From contig JAKQDH010000178.1 of the NCBI GenBank assembly GCA_029558835.1, positions 62,001 through 126,000 on the forward strand: a stretch of 64,000 bases of DNA. Direction: 5' to 3'. The DNA is from Planctomycetota bacterium. Lineage in GTDB: Bacteria > Planctomycetota > Phycisphaerae > UBA1845. Positions 35,687 to 44,316 of the stretch are shown one piece after another. Each line of letters starts with the position of its first letter. Position 1 is the first letter of the stretch. Position numbers and translations under genes: made by a program. The notes under the pieces are model-generated. The model ran no database searches. It saw only the letters and a program-made list of their open reading frames with translations, and was not told where the DNA came from.

Positions 35687-38206
35687 TCACAACAGGGCAA
35701 AGGCCTTGCGCAGCCCCCACTCCATCGTAGTCAGCACCACGAACAGGATCAGCACCAGCTTCGAGTCCCACAGCGGCTCCGTGACATCATCGGGAATCTG
35801 GACGCTGCGGTCACGCAGGGCGGCACACTGCTCGGGGAGGCGATCGGCCTGCAGAAGTGTGCCCCCGGTGCCCTCGGCCAGCCGGGCCAAGGTCTCGTGG
35901 TCGGCCTGCGGGCGGCGCGCCTCGAGGTCCGCCTCGCGCACCCGAACGGGAACCCCCGTGGTTGGCGCGCCGGCCGCCGGGGGCAGGTTCTCCACCTCCA
36001 GCAGAAACCGACCGGGCCGCGCCGGAACCAACATGCCCTCAAAGACCTCCAGGCCCGGGGCGAGGCGAGACGCTTCGAACCGTGCCGCCACGAAATCGTC
36101 CGCGTCCCGGAGCACCAGCGAAAGCCCATCGTGAATCTCGGCCTCCAGGCGGGTGTCGAGAATCTCCACCTGCACCCGCACCGGTTGTCCATAGTCATAC
36201 TCCCGACGGTCGGGGCGAATCTCGTAGCGCCGGTCGCGGGCCAGGCGCTGGGTCGGCATCAGCTCGCGCACCACACGCACCCAATACGTGTCGTGGAGGA
36301 ACTCCCCCGTGTGGCGACGCCAGCGCCACGTGTCGTCCGTCGCCTGGAAGAAGAGCCGACCCGCGCCGTAGCGACCGAGCACCACCAGCGGCGTCTTGCC
36401 CACCATAGTCTCCTGCGTCGGATGCTCCAACAGCACGGCCGCCCCGGGACGCGGACCCTGCGTGCGGGCGATCCAGAACAGTTCCGGCAGGGAGTCCAGC
36501 AGACGCTCACTCTCGTCGCGCTGCTCGGCAAAGCGGAAGAGCCGGCTCGCCCGGCCCTCGGGCGTCAGTTGCGGGCGATACCCGCCGGTACGCGAAGCCG
36601 CATAGTGACTGGCGAAATCCGGGTCGATGCGGACGGGCAGCAGCTTCTCCAGCGGCGTGCCCAGGAAGTGCTGCGGCGCGGCACGCTCCCCGGCGAGCAA
36701 GCCGAATCCGCCGCCGCGGTGGCCGACGAAATCGAGCAGCAGCTTCATCTGCCCGGCCGTGAGCCAGCCGGCGAGTCCCGCGGCGCCGGGATCACCCGCC
36801 GGGCGCGGGTCCACGTCGCCGAAGAGTACCACGTCGAAGGCGTCCAACTCCTCCGCCGTCTCCGGGAAACGTCGAATCGGCTCCGCCCCTTCCTGCACGA
36901 ACTCAGGGTCCGCCTCCAGCAGCAACACGCTGAGCCGGACGGTCGGCTCGCGGAGCAGGGCGTTCTTCAGATAGCGATACTCGAAGCGCGGATAACCTTC
37001 CACATACAGGACCCGCACCCGGTCCTCGCCGACGAGCACCTCGACGCGGTCGAGGTTGTTCTGCGACACCGCCTCCCCCGGCCGCGGCTCGACCTGCACG
37101 CGATAGCGCTGCACGCCCGGCACCGCAGGGCGCGTGCGCAGCTCGACCGTTGCGCTGGGCTGCTGAGGACCCAACTCCACCGGCTGGGTGACAAGCACCA
37201 CGCCGGTCCGGTCATCGACAAGCTGCACCGGCAATTGCACGGGCGCGGTGCTGCCGGTCACGGCCACCTGGGCCTCGACTGCCAGCAAGTCGTGCACGAA
37301 CACGCTCGCCTCGGCACGCAGCGGCCCCACCTCGACATCGAGCGGCACTCGCGGCGAGCCCAGCCGTAGCGGGTGGATCGGTACCCCTCTGGCGCGGGCA
37401 CGATCGGCCACTTCCCGCAGGTCGCCCCCGCCCGTCGCCTGCCCGTCGGAGATGAGCAGGATGCCCGCCAGACGCCGGCCCTCGCTGTCGGCAAGCACGG
37501 TGTTCAGCGCCCCGGCCAGATCGGTGGCCGTCCCCGTCGCCTCCGCCCCCCGCAGGAACTCAGCAACCGAGACGACGCTGTCCCCCGCTGCGATCGCGGG
37601 ACCGGCTCCGGCCGACTCCGCAAACGTGTACAAACGCAGGTTGTTACGCGCCAGCAATTCCCGTAGCGGAGCCGCATCCTGCTGCAGCAGCACCCGCACC
37701 CCCAGCGCCAAACGGCCAAGCTCGGCAAGCCGCTCCACCACTGTAGGGTGGGCACCGCCCACCACAGGGTGGACATCGCCCACCGCCGCCTGCCCAGCGC
37801 CCGCCGACGGACTCTGCGACAACCCTGCACCGCGCGCCAACTCGCCGGCCAACGCCTCGTCGGCATACGTGTCCCGCATGGCCATGCTGCGCGACGTATC
37901 CAGCAGCACGGCCACGTGGGAGCGCTCGATGCGGTTGCGCTGGAGGACCAGTGCCGGCCGACACAGCACCACGCCCACCAGCGTTAGCACCAGGCAACGC
38001 AGCACGGCCAGCACCACGCGCTGCGGTGCCGATCCCCGTTCGCGTCGATAGATGAGCACGACGCACGCCAGCGCGACGACGGCTCCCCCCAGCAGCAGCC
38101 AAGCCGGCAGACTGCCCTGCCACTTCAGCAGCAGCGGCGCGTCCCGTCCCAGACGAATCTGGTCCAGGTCAAGCAGCCAAGGAAGCAGTCGGTTCATGTG
38201 ATCCAC
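35687..38206 (-). CDS. VWA-domain membrane protein with GATase1-like region
   Basis: An 839-residue protein with two N-terminal transmembrane segments (about 34-54 and 66-84), then a von Willebrand A domain whose metal site is DTSRS (103-107). A later part (about residues 360-600) has a Rossmann-like strand pattern like class I glutamine amidotransferase domains in BatA-type proteins (VRVLYVEGYPRFEYRYL, FDVVLFGDVDP). Residues about 142-156 (GDVHPVVGGAHPTV) are encoded by a GGTGGGC-type palindromic repeat, kept in frame. It probably works with the BatA-like and DUF58 neighbours. Confidence 0.75.
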   Translation of the reverse strand: MDHMNRLLPWLLDLDQIRLGRDAPLLLKWQGSLPAWLLLGGAVVALACVVLIYRRERGSAPQRVVLAVLRCLVLTLVGVVLCRPALVLQRNRIERSHVAVLLDTSRSMAMRDTYADEALAGELARGAGLSQSPSAGAGQAAVGDVHPVVGGAHPTVVERLAELGRLALGVRVLLQQDAAPLRELLARNNLRLYTFAESAGAGPAIAAGDSVVSVAEFLRGAEATGTATDLAGALNTVLADSEGRRLAGILLISDGQATGGGDLREVADRARARGVPIHPLRLGSPRVPLDVEVGPLRAEASVFVHDLLAVEAQVAVTGSTAPVQLPVQLVDDRTGVVLVTQPVELGPQQPSATVELRTRPAVPGVQRYRVQVEPRPGEAVSQNNLDRVEVLVGEDRVRVLYVEGYPRFEYRYLKNALLREPTVRLSVLLLEADPEFVQEGAEPIRRFPETAEELDAFDVVLFGDVDPRPAGDPGAAGLAGWLTAGQMKLLLDFVGHRGGGFGLLAGERAAPQHFLGTPLEKLLPVRIDPDFASHYAASRTGGYRPQLTPEGRASRLFRFAEQRDESERLLDSLPELFWIARTQGPRPGAAVLLEHPTQETMVGKTPLVVLGRYGAGRLFFQATDDTWRWRRHTGEFLHDTYWVRVVRELMPTQRLARDRRYEIRPDRREYDYGQPVRVQVEILDTRLEAEIHDGLSLVLRDADDFVAARFEASRLAPGLEVFEGMLVPARPGRFLLEVENLPPAAGAPTTGVPVRVREADLEARRPQADHETLARLAEGTGGTLLQADRLPEQCAALRDRSVQIPDDVTEPLWDSKLVLILFVVLTTMEWGLRKAFALL
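37742..37784. repeat. GGGTGGGC-CGCCCACC repeat inside the VWA gene
   Basis: GTAGGGTGGGCACCGCCCACC followed by a second AGGGTGGACATCGCCCACC. The pair is in the reading frame of the VWA gene. Confidence 0.7.
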
Positions 38207-38216
38207 GGTGCCTGCG

Positions 38217-38295
38217 GTAGCGTCGCCCCCCGCGGGCGACGTAGTCGGTGACCACGCCTCGATACGCCGACGTCGGCCGCGGGGGCCGACGCCAC
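38217..38295 (+). repeat. Repeat family 3, copy 2
   Basis: GTAGCGTCGCCCCCCGCGGG, CGACGTAGTCGGTGACCACG and GGCCGCGGGGGCCGACGCCAC. It is shared with 27,655-27,732 and lies between the VWA and BatA-like genes. Confidence 0.65.
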
Positions 38296-38299
38296 GGTT

Positions 38300-40471
38300 T
38301 CAAGCCTGTTCCCGTCGCGACCCCAGCCACATCGCCGCGAACGATTCCGCCAGCAACGCGAGCAGCAGGATCGCCAGCAGCGGGACCGCCAGCTCCCGCG
38401 CCGCGCCGGTCCCGCCGGGAACACCCTGCCGGGCCGCCTCGTCGTCATTCAACACCGGCACCGACGGGCCCAGCAACGCCCGCAACGCCGCGCCCGCGCA
38501 GGTGCGGGTATCCGACTCCATGGACTCGCCGTTGGCCACGAAGTTCACGTTGTCCGCTCCCACGGACAATACGTACGTCCCGCGGTCCTCCAGCGGCCCG
38601 TACTGAAACGCCAGCCCCGCGCCCGCGGGAACCAGCTTGCCTTCCGTCCAGTTGCCCTCCGGGAGGCGCAGCCGCAGCGGCAAGGCAGTCTGCGACGGTG
38701 CGAGCGGCGCTTGCAGCGTTTGCCCGATGAGCAGATTCCGTTGCTCACCACGCGGCGGGGCCAGGGTCGTAACGAGGTTGGCCATCAGCGACACAAAGTC
38801 ACCCTTGGCCGGCAGGTTGGTCCAGTCCAGATTGGCCGTCGTCGTGCACACCAACACCCGCCCGGCACCGTAACCGTTCAGTATCAGGGCGGGCGCGCCG
38901 TCCGTATAGCGCATCAAAACCTCGGCCCGCGGCAGGTCAGGCGTGAACGTGAGATACTGGCGCACCTGGGCGAGAAACAGGCCGCTGTCGGGCACCTGGG
39001 CGAACTCGACCACACCGGGGTGCGTCAGGCTGCGGACGTCAAACTGCGTGAACGCCTCCACCTGTCCGGGGGGCAGCGCCGGGCCGCCGAAGCGACCCGG
39101 CAAGGGACCCGCGCCGCCGCGATGGCCGTTGCGGTTGTAATCTTCCGTGTTGAGCAGGTCGCCGGCGAAGATCAGCAGCCCGCCGCCTTCCGCCACGTAC
39201 CGCTCCAGGTACTGCCACTGCCGCGCGGACAGGCGCTCCACGTTGCCCAGGACCACCACGTCGTATGCCGGCAGCGGCTCCGCCTCCAGCTCGACTTCCG
39301 TAACGACCTTCGGTTCCAGCACCGTGGTGTCGTGCGGGTCCAGGCGCGGCGCCAGGGCGGTAGCCAGGTACCCCACCTGTCCGTCCAGGCGCGTCCGGCC
39401 GGGGCGACCATCGACCAGCAACACCGGCGCCGCCGAACGCACCTCCACCGAGACGTAGCGGGCATCATCCTCCGGCAGGGCGTCTGCGGCATCGGCAACC
39501 ACGCGTGCCTCCAGCACCGGCGTGCCGGGGGTGGCAAACGCGGTCGCCAGCGACGCCTGCACTTGTCCGCCGGCCGGGACCGGCGGCAACGGCTCGCGCC
39601 GGAGAATCTGCTCGCCCCGGCGTAACTGCACCGCCAGATCACGACGCGGGGTATCCCCGTAGTTCGCCACCGTCACTGTGAACCGCACCGGCATCTGAAG
39701 GCCAATCAAGCTGGCCTCCGGCGCCAAGTTCGTCACCGCCACGTTGCCTTCATCTCCCGGGGCAACGCGCACCAGCGTCAACGCCGCCTCGGCCGTCAGG
39801 GCCTTGGCAGCCAGGACCGCCGGTGCCGCCGGAGCATCGTCCGCCGGGCCCGGCCAGTAAGGAGCGGAGAAGTCGCTGATCACGTAAACCGTCCGATTGC
39901 CCCGCACGTGCTGGCCTTCGCGGACCAGGTCGCGCGCCAAGGTCAGCGCGCCCACGAAGTCCGTAACGTTGGCCGTCGGACTCACCGCCGCGAGCCGTTC
40001 GCGCACCAGCCGCCGCTCCAGCACCGGGTCGGCAAGGTGCGCGCGGGCTGGGGCAGCCACCGTAATGACGCTGATCGGATCACGCGGCGGAAACGAGTCC
40101 ACCAGGCGCCGGGCGACGGCTTGGGCACGCTCGAACCGGGTCGGCTGGCCGGCCGCCCGGGCGTTCATCGAGCCCGAGTTGTCCAGCAGGATGATGCGCT
40201 GAACGCTGCCCGCGGTCAGCGCCGTCGCCCAGGCGGAAGAGAAGTACGGCCGCGCCAGCGCCAGCCCCAACAATGCCAACGCCAGCACCCGCAACAGCAG
40301 GACCAGCCATTGCTCCAGGAACACGCGCCGGGCGCTGCGCCGATGCACGGCCAGCAGGAAGCTCATGGCCGCCCAGGGTACCCGCCGGTACCGCCGGCGG
40401 CTGATGAGATGAATCAACACCGGGATGGCCGCCGCGGCCAACCCGAAAGTCGCCAGCGCCGGATGCAACAT
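38300..40471 (-). CDS. BatA-like VWA membrane protein
   Basis: About 723 residues from ATG 40,471; this start matches the usual BatA opening (IPVLIHLISRRRYRR). Longer GTG/TTG starts at 40,501 and 40,513 are possible. The aerotolerance-regulator N-terminal hydrophobic part (about 1-75, with two membrane helices) is followed by a VWA-type domain with DNSGS (97-101). The C-terminal part is a beta-rich region with a GATase-like strand pattern (YDVVVLGNVERL) and a terminal transmembrane helix (LAVPLLAILLLALLAESFAAMWL). It is probably a partner of the MoxR ATPase. Confidence 0.78.
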   Translation of the reverse strand: MLHPALATFGLAAAAIPVLIHLISRRRYRRVPWAAMSFLLAVHRRSARRVFLEQWLVLLLRVLALALLGLALARPYFSSAWATALTAGSVQRIILLDNSGSMNARAAGQPTRFERAQAVARRLVDSFPPRDPISVITVAAPARAHLADPVLERRLVRERLAAVSPTANVTDFVGALTLARDLVREGQHVRGNRTVYVISDFSAPYWPGPADDAPAAPAVLAAKALTAEAALTLVRVAPGDEGNVAVTNLAPEASLIGLQMPVRFTVTVANYGDTPRRDLAVQLRRGEQILRREPLPPVPAGGQVQASLATAFATPGTPVLEARVVADAADALPEDDARYVSVEVRSAAPVLLVDGRPGRTRLDGQVGYLATALAPRLDPHDTTVLEPKVVTEVELEAEPLPAYDVVVLGNVERLSARQWQYLERYVAEGGGLLIFAGDLLNTEDYNRNGHRGGAGPLPGRFGGPALPPGQVEAFTQFDVRSLTHPGVVEFAQVPDSGLFLAQVRQYLTFTPDLPRAEVLMRYTDGAPALILNGYGAGRVLVCTTTANLDWTNLPAKGDFVSLMANLVTTLAPPRGEQRNLLIGQTLQAPLAPSQTALPLRLRLPEGNWTEGKLVPAGAGLAFQYGPLEDRGTYVLSVGADNVNFVANGESMESDTRTCAGAALRALLGPSVPVLNDDEAARQGVPGGTGAARELAVPLLAILLLALLAESFAAMWLGSRREQA

Positions 40472-40777
40472 GGGCACGCTCTGCAGCAGCACGTCCGACA
40501 CCGCTCCCCTCAAAGCCCCTCACCGCACGCCCCGGCAGGGCGGGATATCGGGAGAAGTTCGAATCATTGCGGCTTCTCCCCTCACCCTACCCGCTCCCCA
40601 AGGGCCTGGTTAGTGTGGGTGCCATGCCCTCACCCGCGCAGGCGGGGGTGGGCATGTGCCGCGGCGGCAGAGGCATGCTTACCCGCAACGGCGGTCGCGG
40701 GAAAGCGTGGTACCCACAACGCCGAAGACGCGAAACACGTACCTCCCCAAAGGGGAGACGGGTTCCGCTCGGTGCTC
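40472..40777. other. Intergenic region with repeat copies
   Basis: About 306 bases between the BatA-like start and the DUF58 stop. It contains the family 2 element (40,615-40,717), a CTCACCCTACCCGCTCCCC segment at about 40,572-40,605 and ACCTCCCCAAAGGGG at about 40,741. No gene is seen. Confidence 0.5.
40615..40717 (+). repeat. Palindromic element family 2, copy 2
   Basis: GTGGGTGCCATGCC at the left and GCGTGGTACCCAC at the right (two changes from copy 1). The core is CTCACCCGCGCAGGCGGGG. It sits just downstream of the BatA-like start and upstream of the DUF58 stop. Confidence 0.8.
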
Positions 40778-41722
40778 TCAGCGTCCGGCCATGACCCGGG
40801 ACGAACGCTGACGGATCCGCGCGCTGCGCGTGGCCAGGTACGTGCTCAGCGCCACGTCCAGAGGGGCGAGCGTATTGAACAGAACGTAGTCGGCCCGCAG
40901 CCTGGCGCAACCGGCACGCAAGCGCGCCTGGAATTGCGTCATCTCCTGGAGATAGCGCCGCCGCAGGGCCCCGGGGTCCGCCAGCAGCCTGCCGCCCGCT
41001 TCCAGGCCCTCGAACAGCGTGGGCCCCCGGAACGGCAACGTCAACTCCGCGGGGTCGAGGACGTGGCAGACGACCAGGTCGTGCCGGCGGTAGCGCAACA
41101 GCTTGAGCCCCCGCAGGACGCCCGCCACGTCGTCAAACCCGTCGCTGATTACCACAACCAGCATGCGGTGCGCCAGGCGCTCCGCCAACTCGCCCAGCGC
41201 CCGACCCAGCGCCGTCTTGGCCGGCCCGCTGCGCCGCTCGAGTTCGTCCACCACCGTGCGCCAGTGCGCGGCGTCGTTGGAGGGCCGCACGAACTCCACG
41301 AGGTGTTCCGCGAAGACGGCCAGCCCGACCGAGTCCCGCTGCTGTAGCGCCAGATAGGCCAGCGCCGCGGCAATGGCCGTGGCGTATTCGTACTTCGATA
41401 GCGCCGCCTGCGCCGACCGATACTGCATCGACTCACTGGCGTCGACGACGAGCATCAGGTCCAGGTTGGTCTCCTGCTCGTACTCTTTTACATAGTACTT
41501 GTCGGTGCGGGCGTAGACGCGCCAGTCGATGCGGCGGATGTCATCCCCCTGGGTGTAGCTGCGGTGGTCGGCGAATTCGATGGAGAGCCCGCGCTGCGGA
41601 CTGCGGTGCATGCCGCTGAAGAACCCCTCGACGATGAGCCGGGCCCTCAACTGCAAGCCGCCGATCTTCGCCAGCACGGCCGGGTCGAGATACTTACGAT
41701 AATGACGGGCGGTGGAAGGCAT
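40778..41722 (-). CDS. DUF58-domain protein
   Basis: A 314-residue cytoplasmic protein. The DUF58 core shows GLSIEFADHRSYTQGDDIRR and IDWRVYARTDK (about 45-75), followed by a VWA-like metal-site motif DASES (94-98). The C-terminal part has strands and helices typical of these proteins. DUF58 proteins usually act with MoxR ATPases in envelope assembly or stress tolerance; the partner gene is about 240 bases upstream on the same strand, separated by repeat copy F. The ATG at 41,722 has no strong SD. Confidence 0.9.
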   Translation of the reverse strand: MPSTARHYRKYLDPAVLAKIGGLQLRARLIVEGFFSGMHRSPQRGLSIEFADHRSYTQGDDIRRIDWRVYARTDKYYVKEYEQETNLDLMLVVDASESMQYRSAQAALSKYEYATAIAAALAYLALQQRDSVGLAVFAEHLVEFVRPSNDAAHWRTVVDELERRSGPAKTALGRALGELAERLAHRMLVVVISDGFDDVAGVLRGLKLLRYRRHDLVVCHVLDPAELTLPFRGPTLFEGLEAGGRLLADPGALRRRYLQEMTQFQARLRAGCARLRADYVLFNTLAPLDVALSTYLATRSARIRQRSSRVMAGR

Positions 41723-41729
41723 AAACGGA

Positions 41730-41763
41730 ATTAAGAATGCAGGAGTAAGAATGCAGAAAGCGG
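41730..41763. repeat. AGAATGCAG low-complexity repeat
   Basis: ATTAAGAATGCAGG followed by GTAAGAATGCAGAAAG. It is the reverse complement of the TTCTGCATTC motif near 25,275. Confidence 0.45.
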
Positions 41764-41807
41764 ACCGCCTTGATGCCCCGCGTCAGGGGAGAACGACCCT
41801 CGGCGCC

Positions 41808-41914
41808 GGGTGGCATGGCCAAGCGTAGCGCCGCCATGCTCCGCGGCACGCAACCACGCCTTCTGCGCCAACGCATGCCGGCGCCCGCTTGCGGCGGGCT
41901 TGGGCATGCCACCC
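41808..41914 (+). repeat. Palindromic element family 1, copy F
   Basis: GGGTGGCATGGCCAAGCGTA at the left and GGCTTGGGCATGCCACCC at the right, with GCGCCGCCATGCTCCGCGG between. It lies between the DUF58 and MoxR genes. Confidence 0.8.
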
Positions 41915-41960
41915 GGCTGTCTCTCCGTGGGCTGACGCCGTTCAGGCACCGGGCGCACAT

Positions 41961-43061
41961 TCAGGTTCCCTCGGGGGCACGCGGCGACGGGGTGGCGAAG
42001 ACCCGGCGAGTCAGGGCGGGGTCCAGGTGCGCGCCGGGCTCGGCCGGCAAAGTACTCAACAGATGCTCAACAACCTGCTCGCTGCGCACCCCGTCGGCCT
42101 CGGCGTTGAAGTTCGTCAGCACCCGGTGCCGCAGCACGGGGTACGCCACCGCTCGGATGTCATCGAATGACACATAGTAACGCCCCTGCAGAGCGGCCCG
42201 CGCCTTGCCGGCCAGGACCAGGAACTGGGACGCCCGGGGCCCCACCCCCCAGGCGACGTAGTCGCGGACCATCTGCGGCACGGCCTCCTGCTCCGTGCGG
42301 GTCGCACGCGTCAGGCGCAGCACGTACCGGATCACGGGGTCGGCACAGGGCACCCGCCGGACCAGCTCCTGCAACTCCAGAATCTCCCGCGCCGTCAGCG
42401 CCCGCTCGACCGCCACTTCCTGCGGAGCACTCGTCATCTGGGCGATGCGAAACTCCTCCTCCGCGCTGGGATACCCCACCAGAATCTTGAACATGAACCG
42501 ATCAAGCTGCGCCTCCGGCAGCGGATAGGTGCCCTCCTGCTCGATGGGGTTCTGGGTGGCCAGCACGTAGAACGGCTGGGGCAGCCGGTGGGGAAAACCG
42601 GCGGCCGTCACCTGCCGCTCCTGCATCGCCTCCAGCAACGCCGCCTGCGTCTTGGGCGGCGTGCGATTGATCTCATCGGCCAGCACCACGTGGGCGAACA
42701 CCGGCCCCTTCACGAAGCGCAGCGAGCGCGCGCCGGTGGCCTTGTCCTCCTCGATCACCTCGGTCCCGGTGATGTCCGAGGGCATCAGGTCCGGCGTGAA
42801 CTGCACCCGCGAGAAGCTCAGCGACAGGCACCGCGCCAGCGTGCTGATCATCAGCGTCTTGGCCAGCCCCGGCACGCCCTCCAGGATGCAGTGCCCGTTG
42901 CTGAACAGCGCAATCAGCAGTTGCTCCAGCACCTCGTCCTGCCCGACGATCACGCGGGCAAGCTGGGTCCGGATGCGCGTGTAGGCCGTGGCGAGCTTCT
43001 CAATGAGCGCCACGTCGTCCGGCGTCGCGCCGGGCCCCTCCAGGACGGGCTCCGTGGACAT
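41961..43061 (-). CDS. MoxR-family AAA+ ATPase
   Basis: A 366-residue cytoplasmic AAA+ ATPase. Walker A is GVPGLAKT (62-69), Walker B is [10 protein letters not shown] (about 124-133), and [22 protein letters not shown] contains the sensor-1 region. The RFMFKI and [13 protein letters not shown]-type strands downstream are typical. MoxR ATPases act as chaperone-like factors for DUF58 and VWA partners, which follow immediately on the same strand, so a complex is likely. The start at 43,061 opens a short acidic leader. Confidence 0.93.
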   Translation of the reverse strand: MSTEPVLEGPGATPDDVALIEKLATAYTRIRTQLARVIVGQDEVLEQLLIALFSNGHCILEGVPGLAKTLMISTLARCLSLSFSRVQFTPDLMPSDITGTEVIEEDKATGARSLRFVKGPVFAHVVLADEINRTPPKTQAALLEAMQERQVTAAGFPHRLPQPFYVLATQNPIEQEGTYPLPEAQLDRFMFKILVGYPSAEEEFRIAQMTSAPQEVAVERALTAREILELQELVRRVPCADPVIRYVLRLTRATRTEQEAVPQMVRDYVAWGVGPRASQFLVLAGKARAALQGRYYVSFDDIRAVAYPVLRHRVLTNFNAEADGVRSEQVVEHLLSTLPAEPGAHLDPALTRRVFATPSPRAPEGT

Positions 43062-43085
43062 ACACTCAGCTCCGCAAATTGAGAT

Positions 43086-44135
43086 TCATGAAACGTCCCG
43101 ATTGATCCGGTCAATGAGCAGCCGCAACCGCCCCGCACTGCGCCGATTGTAATAGAACGTCAACCGCGGCCGCTCCGGGAACGCCCCTTCCTCACCCTCC
43201 ACGGGGTGAAGGAACTGCTCGAAGCCCCCCTTGCCGACGATATCGGCAAATGTGTCGTCGACCTCGGCAAGCGTGGCGGCCGCCAAGGGCCGCTGCAGCC
43301 GGATCACGAACAGATCATCCACAAAACGCGACGAATGATAGCAACGATAGAAGCGCAGAACCTCCTCTGCCGCATCCTCCGCCCGGTCGGTCAGATGAAA
43401 CAGGTCCATGTCCGTCGGATCGATCATCCCGGCGTGCAGCAGGACCGTCTCAACGTGGCGGCGCCATTCCCGCCAGTACGTGCCACCCGGTTCGTCACAA
43501 AGCACGATCGGCTTGGGCGAGTCCTTGCCGGTCTGCACCAGCGTGAGCGCCTCGAAACACTCGTCGAGCGTGCCGAACCCGCCCGGAAACAGGGCGATCG
43601 CCTCCGCCTCTTTCACGAAAATGAGCTTGCGCGTGAAGAAGTAACGGAAGTTGATGAGCTTGGCGTCGTTGGCGATGATGGTGTTGGTTTCCTGCTCGAA
43701 GGGCAGGCTGATGGCCACGCCGAAGCTCGCTTCGCGGGTGGCACCGTGGTGCCCGGCCCGCATGATGCCGTTGCCCGCCCCCGTGATCACCATCCAGCCG
43801 TGCTCGCGCATGAGGGCAGCGAACCGCCGGGCCGCCTGGTACTGCGGATGCTCCTCGGGCGTGCGGGCCGACCCGAAGATCGTGACCTTGGGCACCTCCG
43901 CATACGGCTGAAACACCTTGAAGGCGTAACGCAATTCCGCCAGTGCGGTGTTGAGGATCTTCAGGTCGCCGCGGTCGGCACCGTCGGCCGCCAGCCGGCA
44001 GATGTTCACCAGCATCTGCGCCAGCAGATCGTCGTGCGGGCTCGGGGCGTACTGCGCCAGGAACCCCCGGATGGCCTCCGCCCGCGCCTGACGCTGGGCT
44101 GCCCGCGGGTCCGATGGCGACTCAACCTCTTTCAT
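43086..44135 (-). CDS. LOG-family protein (TIGR00730-type)
   Basis: A 349-residue cytoplasmic protein from ATG 44,135 (SD GGAGG, 9 bases). A long N-terminal helical part (about 1-80) precedes the LOG core: a nucleotide-binding strand VTIFGSART, GAGNGIMRAGHHGA, and the signature PGGFGTLDE (184-192). The family is annotated as lysine decarboxylase, but many members are nucleoside-5'-monophosphate phosphoribohydrolases; the substrate is not determined here. It is longer at the C-terminus than the small LOG proteins. Its start is 182 bases from the end of the GT39-like gene. Confidence 0.85.
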   Translation of the reverse strand: MKEVESPSDPRAAQRQARAEAIRGFLAQYAPSPHDDLLAQMLVNICRLAADGADRGDLKILNTALAELRYAFKVFQPYAEVPKVTIFGSARTPEEHPQYQAARRFAALMREHGWMVITGAGNGIMRAGHHGATREASFGVAISLPFEQETNTIIANDAKLINFRYFFTRKLIFVKEAEAIALFPGGFGTLDECFEALTLVQTGKDSPKPIVLCDEPGGTYWREWRRHVETVLLHAGMIDPTDMDLFHLTDRAEDAAEEVLRFYRCYHSSRFVDDLFVIRLQRPLAAATLAEVDDTFADIVGKGGFEQFLHPVEGEEGAFPERPRLTFYYNRRSAGRLRLLIDRINRDVS

Positions 44136-44316
44136 CTGCTTCCGCCTCCCTGCCGCCTCCAACTCCCCGTTGCCTCCGTCCGCGCACGCCGACCGCGAGA
44201 CTATACGCCGAGCGGGGCCCCCACGCCACGTACCGAATCCCCCCACCGCCCGCGCGGCGCAGCACCGCCCGAGCCCACCGAGTACTCCGAGCTCGCCCCG
44301 ACCGCGGCTACCGCGC

